DNA from: Thinopyrum elongatum
Lineage: Eukaryota; Streptophyta; Magnoliopsida; Poales; Poaceae
DNA length: 64,000 bases
Assembly (NCBI GenBank): GCA_011799875.1
Contig: CM022301.1
Coordinates: 322,604,929-322,668,928 of the forward strand
Direction of reading: 5' to 3'
Part shown: positions 9,801 to 20,682 of the stretch, piece after piece
How the letters are laid out: each line of letters starts with the position of its first letter
How positions within the stretch are numbered: the stretch's first letter is position 1
The notes under the pieces: model-generated
Seen by the model: only the letters and a program-made list of their open reading frames with translations
Databases searched by the model: none
Told to the model about the DNA's origin: nothing
Made by a program: the position numbers and the translations under genes

Positions 9801-10928
9801 CTCAGCATCCTTCTTATTTGGCAAGACATGTATTTTATACTTATCCAAATGGCATTCTATGGTTCTTATTTTCATATTCACAGGACTTTTGCCCTATGCT
9901 CTTCTTGTGGAACAAAGTTCCTTCTGCATTTTCTTATTCTACAATTCACTTTCCTCTTTTTCTCGTTCTCTTTCTTTTTTGTTTGACGCTCATGTTTGTA
10001 ATCTTACCCTCTAATCTTAAATGAAAAGACAGAGCACCTGCCTTTTACCCGTAAAAAATTCTGCTTCTTTAGTCCTTTTTATTATTATAATGTGATATGC
10101 TAGTCCTTTTTGTTCTATCAGTGATTTTGTCGATGCTAATTGTTGTATTTAAGCACTGCAGTCAATTCATGGGGCTGAAAAGGGGGAGACAGCTGCCATG
10201 TTACTTTCTCCAAGCTCCCGATCTTGCGCTGTAGGATTCAGTGGGGACTCTACTCGGCATAGTGGTAGTCAATTTACTATGTTCCTCACAGCTCCATTGC
10301 AAGCTTTCTGCTTTCTGATCGGCAATAATGGGCTGGACATTATTGACAAGGTTTGTGTTTTTATTTTGTGACGAATTTCTTATTTTTGCCAGGCACTACA
10401 TTTTGCAGTCTGAGAATTGATATGACCTTTTTTCTGTAGGATTATAACAAAGCCGAGGAGCTACTATCCTTGTCATTGAATGAATGGGCAATGACTTTGG
10501 TTGCTTCGTCTTCACTTGACCCTGTCTGGGTTGAAGTTTTAGGCGATCCACTCCTGAGGCGGCTGCTTCTCAGGTTACCTAGCTTGTCAATCTATGATAC
10601 TAATATTCCCCGCTCCAGTTCCAGTCCTGGGGAACAACTCAACCGAAACCTTGGTAGTAAGTTCATTTGGGTTGTTTCTTGCAGGTTTATCTTCTGCCGA
10701 GCCACGCTTTCGCTATTCAAAGCGAGCAACGATACGGCGGAATGCCTGCCAAGCTGCGTGCCTCCATTGCCGGAGTCGGTTGGGGGAGAAAGCATGCTGT
10801 CGCAATGCTGTGTGATGCGAGTGGCATCTTTCTTGGGCGCCACTGACCAATTCTCGTTTGCCGAGGTTACTACATGGCCTGACATCGATGAGCCCACCAG
10901 CAGTGGAGGTGCCTACAAAGAGTTTTGA
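6866..10928 (+). CDS. SCAI-family protein (suppressor of cancer cell invasion homolog)
   Basis: Nine coding exons join in frame to 1818 nt, or 605 aa: 6866-7387, 7496-7702, 7794-8009, 8745-8811, 8904-9050, 9277-9368, 10162-10350, 10440-10573 and 10685-10928 (TGA at the end). The product matches the SCAI family (PF12070; formerly DUF3550/UPF0682 in plants) along its whole length and has a length typical of the family. Recognisable blocks are RIYTQLWRMQQEHR (exon 1), PLFLVIDSNISYAFK (exon 6), FTMFLTAPLQAFCFLIG (exon 7) and DPLLRRLLLRFIF (exon 8/9). Human SCAI is a nuclear regulator of MRTF/SRF transcription and of double-strand break repair; the plant role is not established. I chose the ATG in ctaccATGGct at 6866 for its strong context, but an in-frame ATG at 6680 would add 62 aa. 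All introns are GT-AG except intron 6, which needs a GC donor. Frame continuity and the absence of internal stops suggest a functional gene. Confidence 0.9.
9568..9764. mobile_element. Stowaway-type MITE (outer), split by another MITE
   Basis: The right end is GATCGGAGGGAG followed by TA (9765-9766). The left end is a decayed CTCTCCCTGA preceded by TA (9566-9567). The body, minus the inserted element at 9580-9682, is a near-palindrome around acaactttagacaaagttct with arms containing attaattgtc and gacaattaat. The CTCCCTCC-type ends and the TA target are the Stowaway (Tc1/Mariner) signature. It lies in intron 6 of the SCAI-family gene. Confidence 0.75.
9580..9682. mobile_element. Stowaway MITE (inner), 103 bp
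   Basis: This is a nearly perfect palindromic element. It starts CTCCCTCCGTTCGGAATTAC and ends with the reverse complement, GTAATTCCGAACGGAGGGAG. The TA dinucleotides at 9578-9579 and 9683-9684 are the target duplication. The inner arms (ggatgtatctagaactaaaa and reverse complement) pair as well. Its insertion split the left terminal repeat of the outer MITE. Confidence 0.9.
10574..10684 (+). other. Stop-free 111-nt terminal intron of the SCAI gene
   Basis: The intron has a GT donor (CTCAG|gttacc) and an AG acceptor (ttgcag|GTTTAT). It is exactly 37 codons long with no in-frame stop, so retention would insert 37 residues and keep the C-terminus. Splicing is favoured because it restores the conserved LLLRFIFCRA junction. 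Confidence 0.8.
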
Positions 10929-11098
10929 GGAGCAGATCCGTCGGCCGTATCATGGACCTGTTTCTCCTCGTAGCCGCTCTTGATATTTCTTCCTCCTGAA
11001 CTGCTAGTAACAGTTGTTGATTTGTGACCTCCCGTGGTACAAAGCGAAAGTTATAGCACCATTCACCCCAGTGTGACATTAGTGAAATTTGACTAGAG

Positions 11099-11104
11099 AA
11101 TAAA
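11099..11104 (+). terminator. Candidate poly(A) signal for the SCAI gene
   Basis: AATAAA lies about 170 bp after the SCAI stop codon in AT-rich DNA, a plausible distance for a plant 3' end. Plant polyadenylation signals are loose, so this is only a candidate. Confidence 0.4.
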
Positions 11105-11607
11105 ACCCAAGTACTTGATTGATCTTGTAAAATCGAATTGTGAGAGTTGCAACTGAATTTTGACGTCACGAGCAAAATGATCGAATCTGCAGAAGCGGCC
11201 AGAACACGACGGGCCCATGCAAACTGCAAGATCATCTTTGGAATGCCGAGTGTCAAACAAAATCAGAGTGAAATTTGGAAAAGCAGCGTACTCGCTCTGT
11301 AAAAAAAATATAAGAGCGTTTATAGATCACTGAAGTGGCTTTGGATTGTCATCAACGCCACGTTCAGGCTTCAGCACTCTTGCCGGAGCTCTCTCGATGA
11401 CCACGATGTGGAACAAATGGAAGCAGTGGCAATGTGGCATGTCGAGAGGCCGTGGCGTGGCAGCGACTTTGGTTATCAGCGTTGTTGAATGCACCGTTGC
11501 GGCGGTGTCCAGCGCTGTTGACCTGAAGAACCATTCAAGAGCAGAATCACGACTCCCCGAGCTCGCACGGCACTTTTCACCTTTTATTACTTCGACGTTT
11601 TAGACCA
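11105..11607. other. Intergenic DNA downstream of SCAI
   Basis: I see no gene or clear repeat. Short open frames on both strands have no recognisable domains. The last bases (about 11603-11615) may be the outer end of an older Harbinger-like element. Confidence 0.45.
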
Positions 11608-11615
11608 TCTACAGC

Positions 11616-14140
11616 GGACATTTTCACTGTTTTGACCTTTTTTGTAAGTTTAGCACGATTTGATCCTTGTTTGAAAGTATTTTCGGATCTGACCCGTCTG
11701 GGTTGCACTGAAGACGCCGGGGTTCGTGGCGTGTTGCCATCGCCCACCTCCCTGGTCAATCAAGTTGACCGTCCGACGTGACAAATCTCCCCCGACCCTA
11801 GACGCCAAGGAGCTTGGCGTCTACTCCTCTGGCAAGCTACACCAACGCGTACGCGGCTACGATACGTAACATGGGATGGGATCGATCAAGTGGTGGTTCC
11901 CGCGGGTAGGTACTTCTTGACCAGGTAAGATAGGACACGTATAGCTAGCTCGTTCCTGACCAGACATCTATCCATACATGTCCCACTCTCAGCAGAAGAA
12001 GAAAATTTTGATGCGGAAAACGGCGCCGGTGACGGACGATGTCCTGCCCTACGTGCAGCTCATCCTCTTCTCTACGCTCCTCCTCATCAAGCTCGTCCGC
12101 AACAAGGTGAACGCCTTGGTCGACCCAACAGACGACGCTTTTGCGTGCCGTGTCGGCCGCTACAACTCTTTCGACGGCCGTCGAGGAAGCCGCGCGCATG
12201 GTGTTTGTGCACTAGTGTATATACATAGGGGTCACTTTTCTCGATTGAGTAACCAGGCAAAGGTCCCAGAAACATGCTAGTTTCATCGTGTATATTTGAT
12301 TTGTCCGAGGTTTGCGATATTTCTGCTAGTTTAGTCCCAATCTCATCAATCGCGCGCTTCCTAGTTGAAATTGGGCGTGAATTGGCGCAAAAAGAAGGAA
12401 AAGCATGACAACATATGCTATGAGTTGAAAGGCTTGCACACGTGTGTACCAAGGCAAGGCAACCTGAAATGCTTGTGGGTGTAAATAGAAAGGGAGATGA
12501 TGGGCGCCGGCGCGCCGGCCCAAATTTGGACCGGTCGCACCGCAGCCGTTCGATGCGAGCCGCGGGGGCCGTTCGATCCAGCCGGAAAAAACGGTTCGTC
12601 GCTGCCCTACCTTCTTCTTCCTCACGACGCGCCACCTCCCCCTGTCGCCTCCTATTGGAGCACCGCGCCGTCCCCGCCGCTCCAAGCTAGATAGCCGCCG
12701 TGCTCGTCATCGCCGCACTCGTCGTCGCCGCGCTCGTAGCCTCCTGTTGAAGCATCCGTGGGTAGTTTCGTGGGAGAAAATGGATGTAGCAAAAAAGTAG
12801 CCGGTAGTAGCAACAAATCGATACGGTTGCAGCAAAAACGCCTCGCCGTCGTCGTCGCTGGTTATAGATCGCCGTGCAGGGTCGCAACAAATTGAGTCGC
12901 CGGTTGTAGCAAACGACGCCGCCGGTTCCAGCACAAAAATGGAGACCGCCGGTTCCAACATTTTGGTTGCGAAAAAATTCCCCCACGGCTGAAGATTTCT
13001 CAATCTCTGGTTGAAGCTTTTTCATCTGCGGGTTGAAGCTTTTTGTCAAACGGTTGCAACTTTTTCTGTGTTCCAACATTTTGGTTGCGAAAAAACCCCC
13101 CCACGGCTGAAGATTTCTCAATCTCTGGTTGAAGCTTTTTCATCTACGGGTCGAAGCTTTTTGTCAAACTTTTGTAACTTTTCTTGTGTTCCGTTGTCTG
13201 GTTGAAGCTTTTTTATCTACTGGATGTTGCTTTTTGCGTCCACGGTTGTAGCACGGGGCATCGCCGTTTGCAACTCTCCCCGTGTGTCGCGGTTGCAGCT
13301 CCCCCCGGTTGCCATGGTTGTAGCACGGGGCACCTCGGTCCCCCGGCGTTTGGCCTGCCGCCGGTTGCAGCAAAAGGCAGAGAGGAGACGGAGAAAAAAG
13401 GAAGAGAGGGAGAAGGAAGAAAAGGGAGGAGGGAAGGCGAGCGGGGCTGCAACCGTGGCGGGGTGAATGCTACATCCATGGCCGGTGGGGGCTTCGATCT
13501 TCCAAGCTACATCCATGGCCGACGGCGAGCTACTCACGCGCTGCAATAGTGGAGGCGAGAGATGTGGCGTCGTGAAGGTGAGATCCGCGCGAGGTTGAAG
13601 AAAAGCAGACAGGACAGCGTGGATGGCCCGTATCGGACGTGTCGCTTGGTGGATGGCTGGGACGGAGCAGGCGTGGACGCGTCCGGCGCAAAGTTGGGCC
13701 GGCGCACCGCGCACAAAGGACAAGCTATACACATGAAGCAAAGAATGCATGTATGGATAGATGTTTGGTCAGGAACTAGCTAGCTATACGTGTCTTATCT
13801 TACCTGGTCAAGAAGTACCTACCCGCGGGAACCACCACCTGATCGATCCCATCCCATGTTACACGTGTCGTAGCCGCGTACGCGTTGGTGTAGCTTGCCA
13901 GGGGAGTAGACGCCAAGGTCCTTGGCGTGTAGGGTCGGGGGGAGATTTGCCACGTCGGACGGTCAACTTGGCTGACCAGGGAGATGGGCGAGGGCAAGAC
14001 GCCACGGACCCGGCGTCTTCAGTGCAACCCAGACGTCAGGGTTACTGGCGTCTCGAAATGGGTCAGATCCGAAAATACTTTTAAACAAGGGTCAAATCGT
14101 GTTAAACTTACACAAAAGGGTCAAAACAGTGAAAATGTCC
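11616..14140. mobile_element. Mutator-like element with long terminal inverted repeats
   Basis: This 2525-bp element has terminal inverted repeats of about 365 bp on the left (11616-11980) and about 393 bp on the right (13748-14140). Both ends start GGACATTTTCACTGTTTTGA. It is flanked by a perfect 8-bp duplication, tctacagc, at 11608-11615 and 14141-14148. Long inverted repeats with an 8- to 9-bp TSD fit the Mutator (MULE) superfamily. The 1.77-kb interior has no transposase-like ORF. Instead it has a GC-rich half and a half built from degenerate gttgaagcttttt and ggttgcagc motifs. It is therefore non-autonomous. The right repeat carries a segment of about 25 bp missing from the left. Confidence 0.75.
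12953..13188. repeat. 118-bp tandem repeat inside the Mutator-like element
   Basis: Two adjacent copies (12953-13070 and 13071-13188) each start ttccaacattttggttgcg and contain ggctgaagatttctcaatct. A third partial unit begins at 13189. Nearby shorter gttgaagc/gttgcagc motifs suggest the whole interior grew by repeat expansion. Confidence 0.9.
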
Positions 14141-14489
14141 TCTACAGCTGGATACAATGAATCCGGCCCTTCAACCGTCTGTAGACGTGCCCGGACAAGT
14201 ACGCACGCAATGATCGGGCACCCTTATATGGCTGCTCCCACAGCTGCATCCCTCATATTCGACCCCTAAAATCCACACTACATAGATGAATACACTTAAT
14301 AGCAACAAACAGACTAAATTTACCCGATACAAAAGGATTATAGTTCATCGCCGGACAAAAGGATCAAATTCATCGCCGAACAATGCAAATTAATACTAAA
14401 AACATAGATAAAACGAAGAAGGACGGAGGAAATCACTATTTTCGCGCCAGCCCCTTCCCCTTGCGGTCGCCTGTGTGGCTATACCCCGC
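14141..14489. mobile_element. Left remnant of an older PIF/Harbinger-like element
   Basis: With the Mutator-like element removed, the sequence reads atctacagctgga. This resembles the ATCTACAGCCGG end of the Harbinger-like element at 50375. The matching opposite end appears at about 48371, so the Gypsy element E1 (14490-47427) would lie inside this older transposon. No credible 3-bp TSD was found, so the exact borders are uncertain. Confidence 0.45.
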
Positions 14490-14983
14490 CGACGGTGTCC
14501 CGAACTAGGGGGTACTAACGTAGTCAACCCAGGTTCCTCGGATTGGGCAATGGGCCCTCATTCATTCTCAAGAAGGACTCCGAAGGCTGTACGCAGGAGG
14601 CGTGATCGAGACTACATCTACCGAAGACTTGTCGTATACTCCAAGACTTCTCCTGCCGCCTTTTGCCTAGATACCGACCTTGTAACCCTAGACACCCTAC
14701 ATGACGTGTATATAAGCCAAAGGGTTTAGCCCGTAGAGGGGACATCAACACGATATCATTCACCTAGCCCTAGAGTTAGACCACATCTTACGATCTCGAG
14801 GTAGATCAACTCTGTACTCGATACATCTATATCAATATAAACAAGAGCAGGACGTAGGGTTTTACCTCCATTAAGAGGGCCCGAACCTGGGTAAAACATC
14901 GTCTCCATGTTCCTGTTACCATCTGTCCGAGTTCCATAGCTCGGGACCCCCTACCCCGAGGTCTGCCGGTTTTGACACCGACA
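14490..14983 (+). repeat. E1 5' LTR
   Basis: It aligns along its length with 46933-47427, sharing the cattcattctcaagaagga, aagggtttagcccgtagagg and taaaacatcgtctcc blocks. Scattered substitutions suggest an insertion that is not very recent. Tg..ca ends are present apart from a T-to-C change in the first base. Confidence 0.92.
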
Positions 14984-15030
14984 CTGGTGCTTTCATTGAG
15001 AGTTCCGCTGTGGGATTGACAGAAGGATCG

Positions 15031-16386
15031 ATGGCTCATCTGCAGATCAACTGCGGCAACGACTACGGGAGCGTTTACGCCTCCAGTCAGCTTTTTGTGT
15101 TCGGCAGCATGATCTTCTGCGCCGATTCGACTGGCCATCTGGCCTCCGTCGAAAACTACGCCCCAGGTCAGATCGAGACCTTTGGTGGCCTCGAATACAC
15201 CACGGATTCCCGCGGCGAACTCGTCCTGTCAGGCTGGACGCCTGGCCGGATTTAGGACCTGCCCGGCTCCGGGGGCTCAACTCCGGAACCGATCTCTTCC
15301 GAGGACATCGGGCTTGGACCCGTGGCACCACTAGAGAACCCCGACGTAACAGCTCCGGACGGTCCCCTCCCAATCTTCGGCCCGGACGTAGATCCGGCCT
15401 CCACCTCTGAAGCTACATCAGGCTTAGAGCCGACCCCGGCGCAGGATCTAGGATCACCTTCGGATCCCCTTCGCGCCGAAAACACGCCAAGCTATACACC
15501 GGGCACACTTCGAGTCAGCCCCGCCTACAATAAAGCACTAAATACCAAAGAGCTATCCCACCTCAATGAGATGCTTGACCGTATCCAGAGCATGTCTATC
15601 TCGGACGGCAAGACTTCGGTTTACGATCAGATCGGAGTTAAAGCCGACGATCGGGAAATTTATGTCCCACCCACCACCCACCTAGTCGCCACGATCGATG
15701 ACTTAACCAACGTGCTGGACTACGGCGAGGCCATGAACATGGATAAAGATGCCGATGGCCCCACAGAAAACACCTCGCCTCTGGTAAACACTGGCAGGTG
15801 GACTGCGACATCCACCTATGATGTCTACATGGTTGACACTCCCAGATCCCCTACAAGGCATCGACACAAACACAGAAGGGGCAACAACGGGGAACCCAAC
15901 GGCAATAATGTCACCGCCGACGACGGCGATGCCGCAGCCAGTGACGCTGATAACCCTGAGGAGGACCTTCAAGCCTCCCCAGTATAGAACGACAGTCTTG
16001 AAGGAAACCCCGAGGACTTAGATCCCGATGAGCTCTTTGAAGGGGCTGACGATAATTACATGCCGGAGTCTGAGGAAGATGAGAGCCTCGGCACCGAGGA
16101 CTAGATCGTCCCCGAAGACCCTTTCGAACAAGAGCGCTTCCGACGGCGCCTCGTTGCCATTGCCCAGAGCATGAAACACAAGAAGCAGTAGTTGCAGGCT
16201 AACAGAGATGCACTGAATAAAAAGTGGGTTGAAGTGCTCTCGGCCAAACAAGGTCTAGAAGACCGACGTCGTAATGCGCTGAAATCATACCCACGTAAGC
16301 GTCTGCTGCCGGAGTTTGATGAAGAAGTAGCCGCCGATAAGCTTGACCGGCCCCCTAGAGGCCGGGACAGGCCAATGCGGGAAAAT
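15031..16386 (+). pseudogene. E1 Gag-precursor N-terminal ORF, with stops
   Basis: From the ATG at 15031 the frame encodes a Pro/Ser/Asp-rich, probably disordered leader, then an acidic stretch. Stops fall at about 15253, 15985, 16102 and 16188. The last part (16192-16386) is basic and coiled-coil-like (LNKKWVEVLSAKQGLEDRRR). It runs directly into the E2 insertion at 16387 and resumes after E2 at 31899. N-terminal Gag extensions of this kind are seen in Tat-lineage Gypsy elements. It is non-functional in its present form. Confidence 0.65.
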
Positions 16387-18092
16387 TGTTGGGGAACGTT
16401 GCATGGGAAACAAAAATTTTCCTACGCTCACCAAGATCAATCTAGGAGATGCACATCTACGAGAGGAGAGATTGGATCTACATACCCTTGTAGATCGCTA
16501 AGCGGAAGCGTTAAGAAACGCGGTTGATGTAGTCGAACGTCTTCGCGATCCAATCACGATCCGTCCACGAACTCCCGATCAAGTGCCGAACGGATGGCAC
16601 CTCCACGTGCAACACATGTACGGCTTGATGACGCCCTCACCTCCTCGATCCAGCGAGCGATGATGAAGTAGTCGCTCGAGTTCTCCGGCAGCACGACGGC
16701 GTGGCGGTGGTGGAGAAATCTCAGCAGGGCTTCGCCAAGCCTAGCGGAGAAGAAGAAGAAGAACTACGAGGGAGAGGAAAGGTAGCGCCGTGGCAATGAA
16801 GGGTGCGGCTGCCCTCCCTCTCCACCTCTATATATAGGGGGAAGGCAGGAGGGGTGGTGCCCTAGGGTTTCCCCTAGGGGGGCACCAGATGGGGCGCCCC
16901 TAGGGAAACCCTAGGGTGGCTTGGCCCCCAAGCCAAGTGGGGCGCCGGCCCTAGGTGGGCTCCCCCACCCCTTGGTCAAATGGGCTGGGGTTTGGGTGGC
17001 GCCCAGCCCCTTGTGGGCTAGTGTGCCCCCATCCCTTGGCCCATGAGGCCCCCCAACACTTGCCGGGTTCTCCGACGAAACCCGGTACCTCCCGGAACAC
17101 TTCCAGAATCCGAATCCCTTCATCCTATATATCAATCTTTACCTCCGGAGTTCCTCGTCATGTCCGTGATCTCATCCGGGACTCCGAACAACCTTCGGTC
17201 ACCAACACAATAACTCAACTATACTTAGATCGTCACCAAACGTTAAGTGTGTAGACCCTGCGGGTTCGAGAACTATGCAGACATGACCGAGACACCTCTA
17301 CGGTCAATAACCAATAGAGGGACCTGGATGTCCATATTGGTTCCTACATATTCTACGAAGATCTTCATCGGTCGAATCTCGATGCCAAGGATTCAGCTAA
17401 TCCCGTATGCAGTTCCCTTTGTCCATCGGTATGTTACGTGCCCGAGATTTAATCGTCGGTATCTCCATACCTAGTTCAATCTCGTTACCGGCAAGTCTCT
17501 TTACTCATTCTGTAATACAAGATCCCATGGCTAACTCCTTAGTCACATTGCTTGCAAGCTCATTGTGATTCTATATTACCGAGTGGGCCCCGAGATACCT
17601 CTCCGTCATACGGAGTGACAAATCCCAGTCTTGATCCATGCCAACTCAACAGACACCCTCGGAGATATCTGTAGAGCATCTTTATAGTCACCCAATTACG
17701 TTGCGACGTTTGATACACACAAGGTACTCCTCCGGTGTCAGTGAGTTGCATGATCTCATGGTCACAGGAACAAATACTTGACATGCAGAAAACGATAGCA
17801 ATAAACTTGATACGATCTTATAGTTTGGGTCTTGTCCATCACATCATTCGCCTAATGATGTGTTCCCGTTATCAAATGACAACTCATGTCTATGACTAGG
17901 AAACCATAGCCATCTTTGATCAACGAGCTAGTCCGGTAGAGGCTCACTAGGGATATGTTGTTGTCTATGTATCCACACATGTAGTTGAGTTTCCAATCAA
18001 TACAATTATAGCATGGATAATAAATGATTATCAAGAACAAGGAAATATAATAATAACCACTTTATTATTGCCTCTAGGGCATATTTCCAACA
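16387..18092 (-). repeat. E2 3' LTR (left copy)
   Basis: This 1706-bp copy has TG..CA ends and is collinear with 30147-31898. The GC-rich band at about 16790-17060, after ctatatata, is the promoter-proximal transcribed part. The right copy has a few extra segments here, for example the gccccccgaaactcttttcgg area near 30830. Confidence 0.93.
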
Positions 18093-18193
18093 GTCTCCCA
18101 CTTGCACTAGAGTCAATAATCTAGTATTACATGGTAATGAATCTAACAACCATAGAGTTCTGGTGTTGATCATGTTTTGCCCGTGGAAGAGGT

Positions 18194-19590
18194 TTAGTCA
18201 ACGGATCTGCAACATTCAGATCCGTTGCAAATGTTTATTTCCTCCTCCTTGATCGCATCGCGGATGGAATTGAAGCGTCGCTTTATGTGTCTGGTCCTCT
18301 TGTGAAACCTTGGTTCCTTGGCTAGAGCAATGGCACCAGTGTTGTCACAGAACAGAGTCATTGGGTCCAGTGCACTGGGCACAACTCCAAGATCTGTCAT
18401 GAACTGCTTCATCCAGACACCTTCCTTCGCTGCCTCCGAGGCAGCTATGTACTCCACTTCGCATGTAGAATCAGCTACCACGCTTTGCTTGGAACTGCAC
18501 CAGCTTACCGCTCCCCCATTTAGAATATATACGTATCCGGTTTGAGACTTAGAGTCATCCGGATCAGTGTCAAAGCTTGCATCGACGTAACCCTTTACGA
18601 CGAGCTCTTGATCACCTCCATAAGCGAGAAACATTTCCTTAGTCCTTTTCAGGTACTTAAGGATATTCTTGACCGCTGTCCAGTGTTCCACTCCTGGATC
18701 ACTTTGAAACCTTCCGGCCATACTTATGGCAAGGCTGACATCTGGTCTTGTGCACAGCATCACATACATGGTAGAGCCCATGGCAGAAGCATAGGGGTTG
18801 ATACTCATCTTTTCTCTATCCTCTGTAGTCGTTCGGCATTCAGTCTTACTCAACTTCACACCTTGCAAAACAGGCAAGAACCCCTTCTTGGACTGATCCA
18901 TTTTGAACTTCTTCAAAATCTTATCAAGGTATGTGCTTTGTGAAAGTCCTATTAAGCGTCTAGATCTATCTCTATAGATCTTGATGCCTAATATGAAAGC
19001 AACTTCTCCTAGGCCCTTCATTAAAAAAATCTTGTTCAAATATTCCTTCATGTTTTCCAAAAGTTCTATATTGTTTCCAATCAGCAATATGTCATCCACA
19101 TATAATATTAGAAACGCTATAGAGCTCCCACTCACTTTCTTGTAAATACAAGCTTCTCCGTAAACTTGTATAAATCCAAACGCTTTGATCACCCCATCAA
19201 AGTGAAGATTCCAACTCCGAGATGCCTGCACCAGTCCATAAATGGATTGCTGGAGCTTGCACACTTTGTCAGCATTTTCTGGATCGACAAAATCTTCCGG
19301 TTGCATCATATACAACTCTTCCTTAAGGAAACCGTTAAGGAACGCTGTTTTGACATCCATCTGCTAGATTTCATAATCGAAAAATACAGCTATTGCCAAC
19401 ATGATTCTGATGGACTTAAGCATCGCTACGGGTGAGAGTCTCATCATAGTCAACTCCTTGAACTTGTGAAAACCCCTTTGCCACAAGTCGAGCTTTATAG
19501 ACAGTGACATTACCGTCCACGTCTGTCTTCTTCTTGAAGATCCATTTATTCTGAATGGCCTTTCGCCCTTCAGGTAATACTTCCAAAGTT
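18194..19590 (-). pseudogene. E2 reverse transcriptase and RNase H, with stop and frameshifts
   Basis: The minus-strand frame from 19360 down to 18194 holds the Copia reverse transcriptase core: MDVKTAFLNG, then LYVDDILLIGN with the catalytic YVDD. The RNase H domain follows, with YVDASFD and DNTGAIALAKEP. A TAG at 19364-19366 replaces the Trp normally found just before QMDVKTAF. Between 19590 and 19450 the linker to integrase changes frame at least twice. The polyprotein is therefore inactive. Confidence 0.9.
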
Positions 19591-20682
19591 CATACTTTGT
19601 TTTCATACATGGATCCCATCTCGGATTTCATGGCCTCTAACCATTTGTCGGAATCCGGGCCCACCATCGCTTCTCCATAGCTCATAGGTTCATCGTTGTC
19701 CAACAACATGACCTCTAAGACAGGGTTACCGTACCACTCAGGAGCAGTACGTATCCTTTTCGACCTACGAGGTTCGATAGTGACTTGATCTGAAACTTCA
19801 TGATCACTATCATTAGCTTCCTCTTCAACTGAGGTAGGTGCCACAGAAACATCTTTCTGTGCTGCGCTACTCTCTGGTTGAAGTAAAGGTTCAACAACCT
19901 CATCAAGTTCTATCTTCCTCCCACTCAATTCTTTCGAGAGAAACTCTTTCTCGAGAAAGGACCCGTTTTTAGCGACAAACACTTTGCCCTCGGATCTGAG
20001 ATAGAAGGTATACCCAACCGTCTCCTTTGGGTATACTATGAAGACGCATTTGTCCGCTTTAGTTTCGAGCTTTTCTGGCTGAAGCCTTTTGACATAGACA
20101 TTGCAGCCCCAAACCTTAAGAAACGACAACTTAGGTTTCTTGCCAAACCATAGTTCATACGGTGTCGTATCTATGGACTTAGATGGTGCCCTATTTAAAG
20201 TGAATGCAGCTGTCTCTAATGCACAACCCCAAAACAATAGTGGCAGATCGGCAAGAGACATCATAGAACACACCATATCTAATAAGGTACGATTACGACA
20301 TTCAGACACACCATTACGCTGTGGTGTTCCAGGTGGCGTCAGTTGTGAAACAATTCCACATTGTCTTAAGTGATTGCCGAACTCATAACTCAGATACTCT
20401 CCTTCCCGGCCAGATCGTAGGAATTTAATCTTCTTGTTACGATGATTCTCAACTTCACTCTGAAATTGCTTGAACTTTTCAAACATTTCGGACTTATGCT
20501 TCATTAAGTAAATATACCCATATCTACTCAAATCATCGGTGAAGGTGAGAATGTAACGATATCCACCGCACGTGTCAACACTCATCGGACCGCACACATC
20601 AGTATGTATGATTTCCAACAAGTCACTTGCCCGTTCCATTGTTCCGAAAAACGGGGTTTTGGTCATCTTGCCCATGAGGCAT
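19590..20682 (-). pseudogene. E2 integrase, 5' part separated by E3
   Basis: The frame begins at the E3 insertion point (20682/20683). It carries the Copia integrase catalytic core: DLLEIIHTDVCGPM, then FTDDLSRYGYIY, with the terminal Glu in a TPQRNGVSE context (usually NGVSERRN; here ECRN). A C-terminal region with RRSKRIRTAPEWYG links towards the reverse transcriptase. Apart from the interruption, about 360 codons remain open. Confidence 0.9.

Noticed and set aside
12960..13200. CRISPR-like regular repeats
   Set aside because: These are tandem units without unique spacers, inside a eukaryotic transposon.
13184..13549. A 121-aa ORF in the Mutator-like element as a captured gene
   Set aside because: It is built from repeated ggttgcagc-type motifs and purine-rich low-complexity sequence, with no homology recognised.
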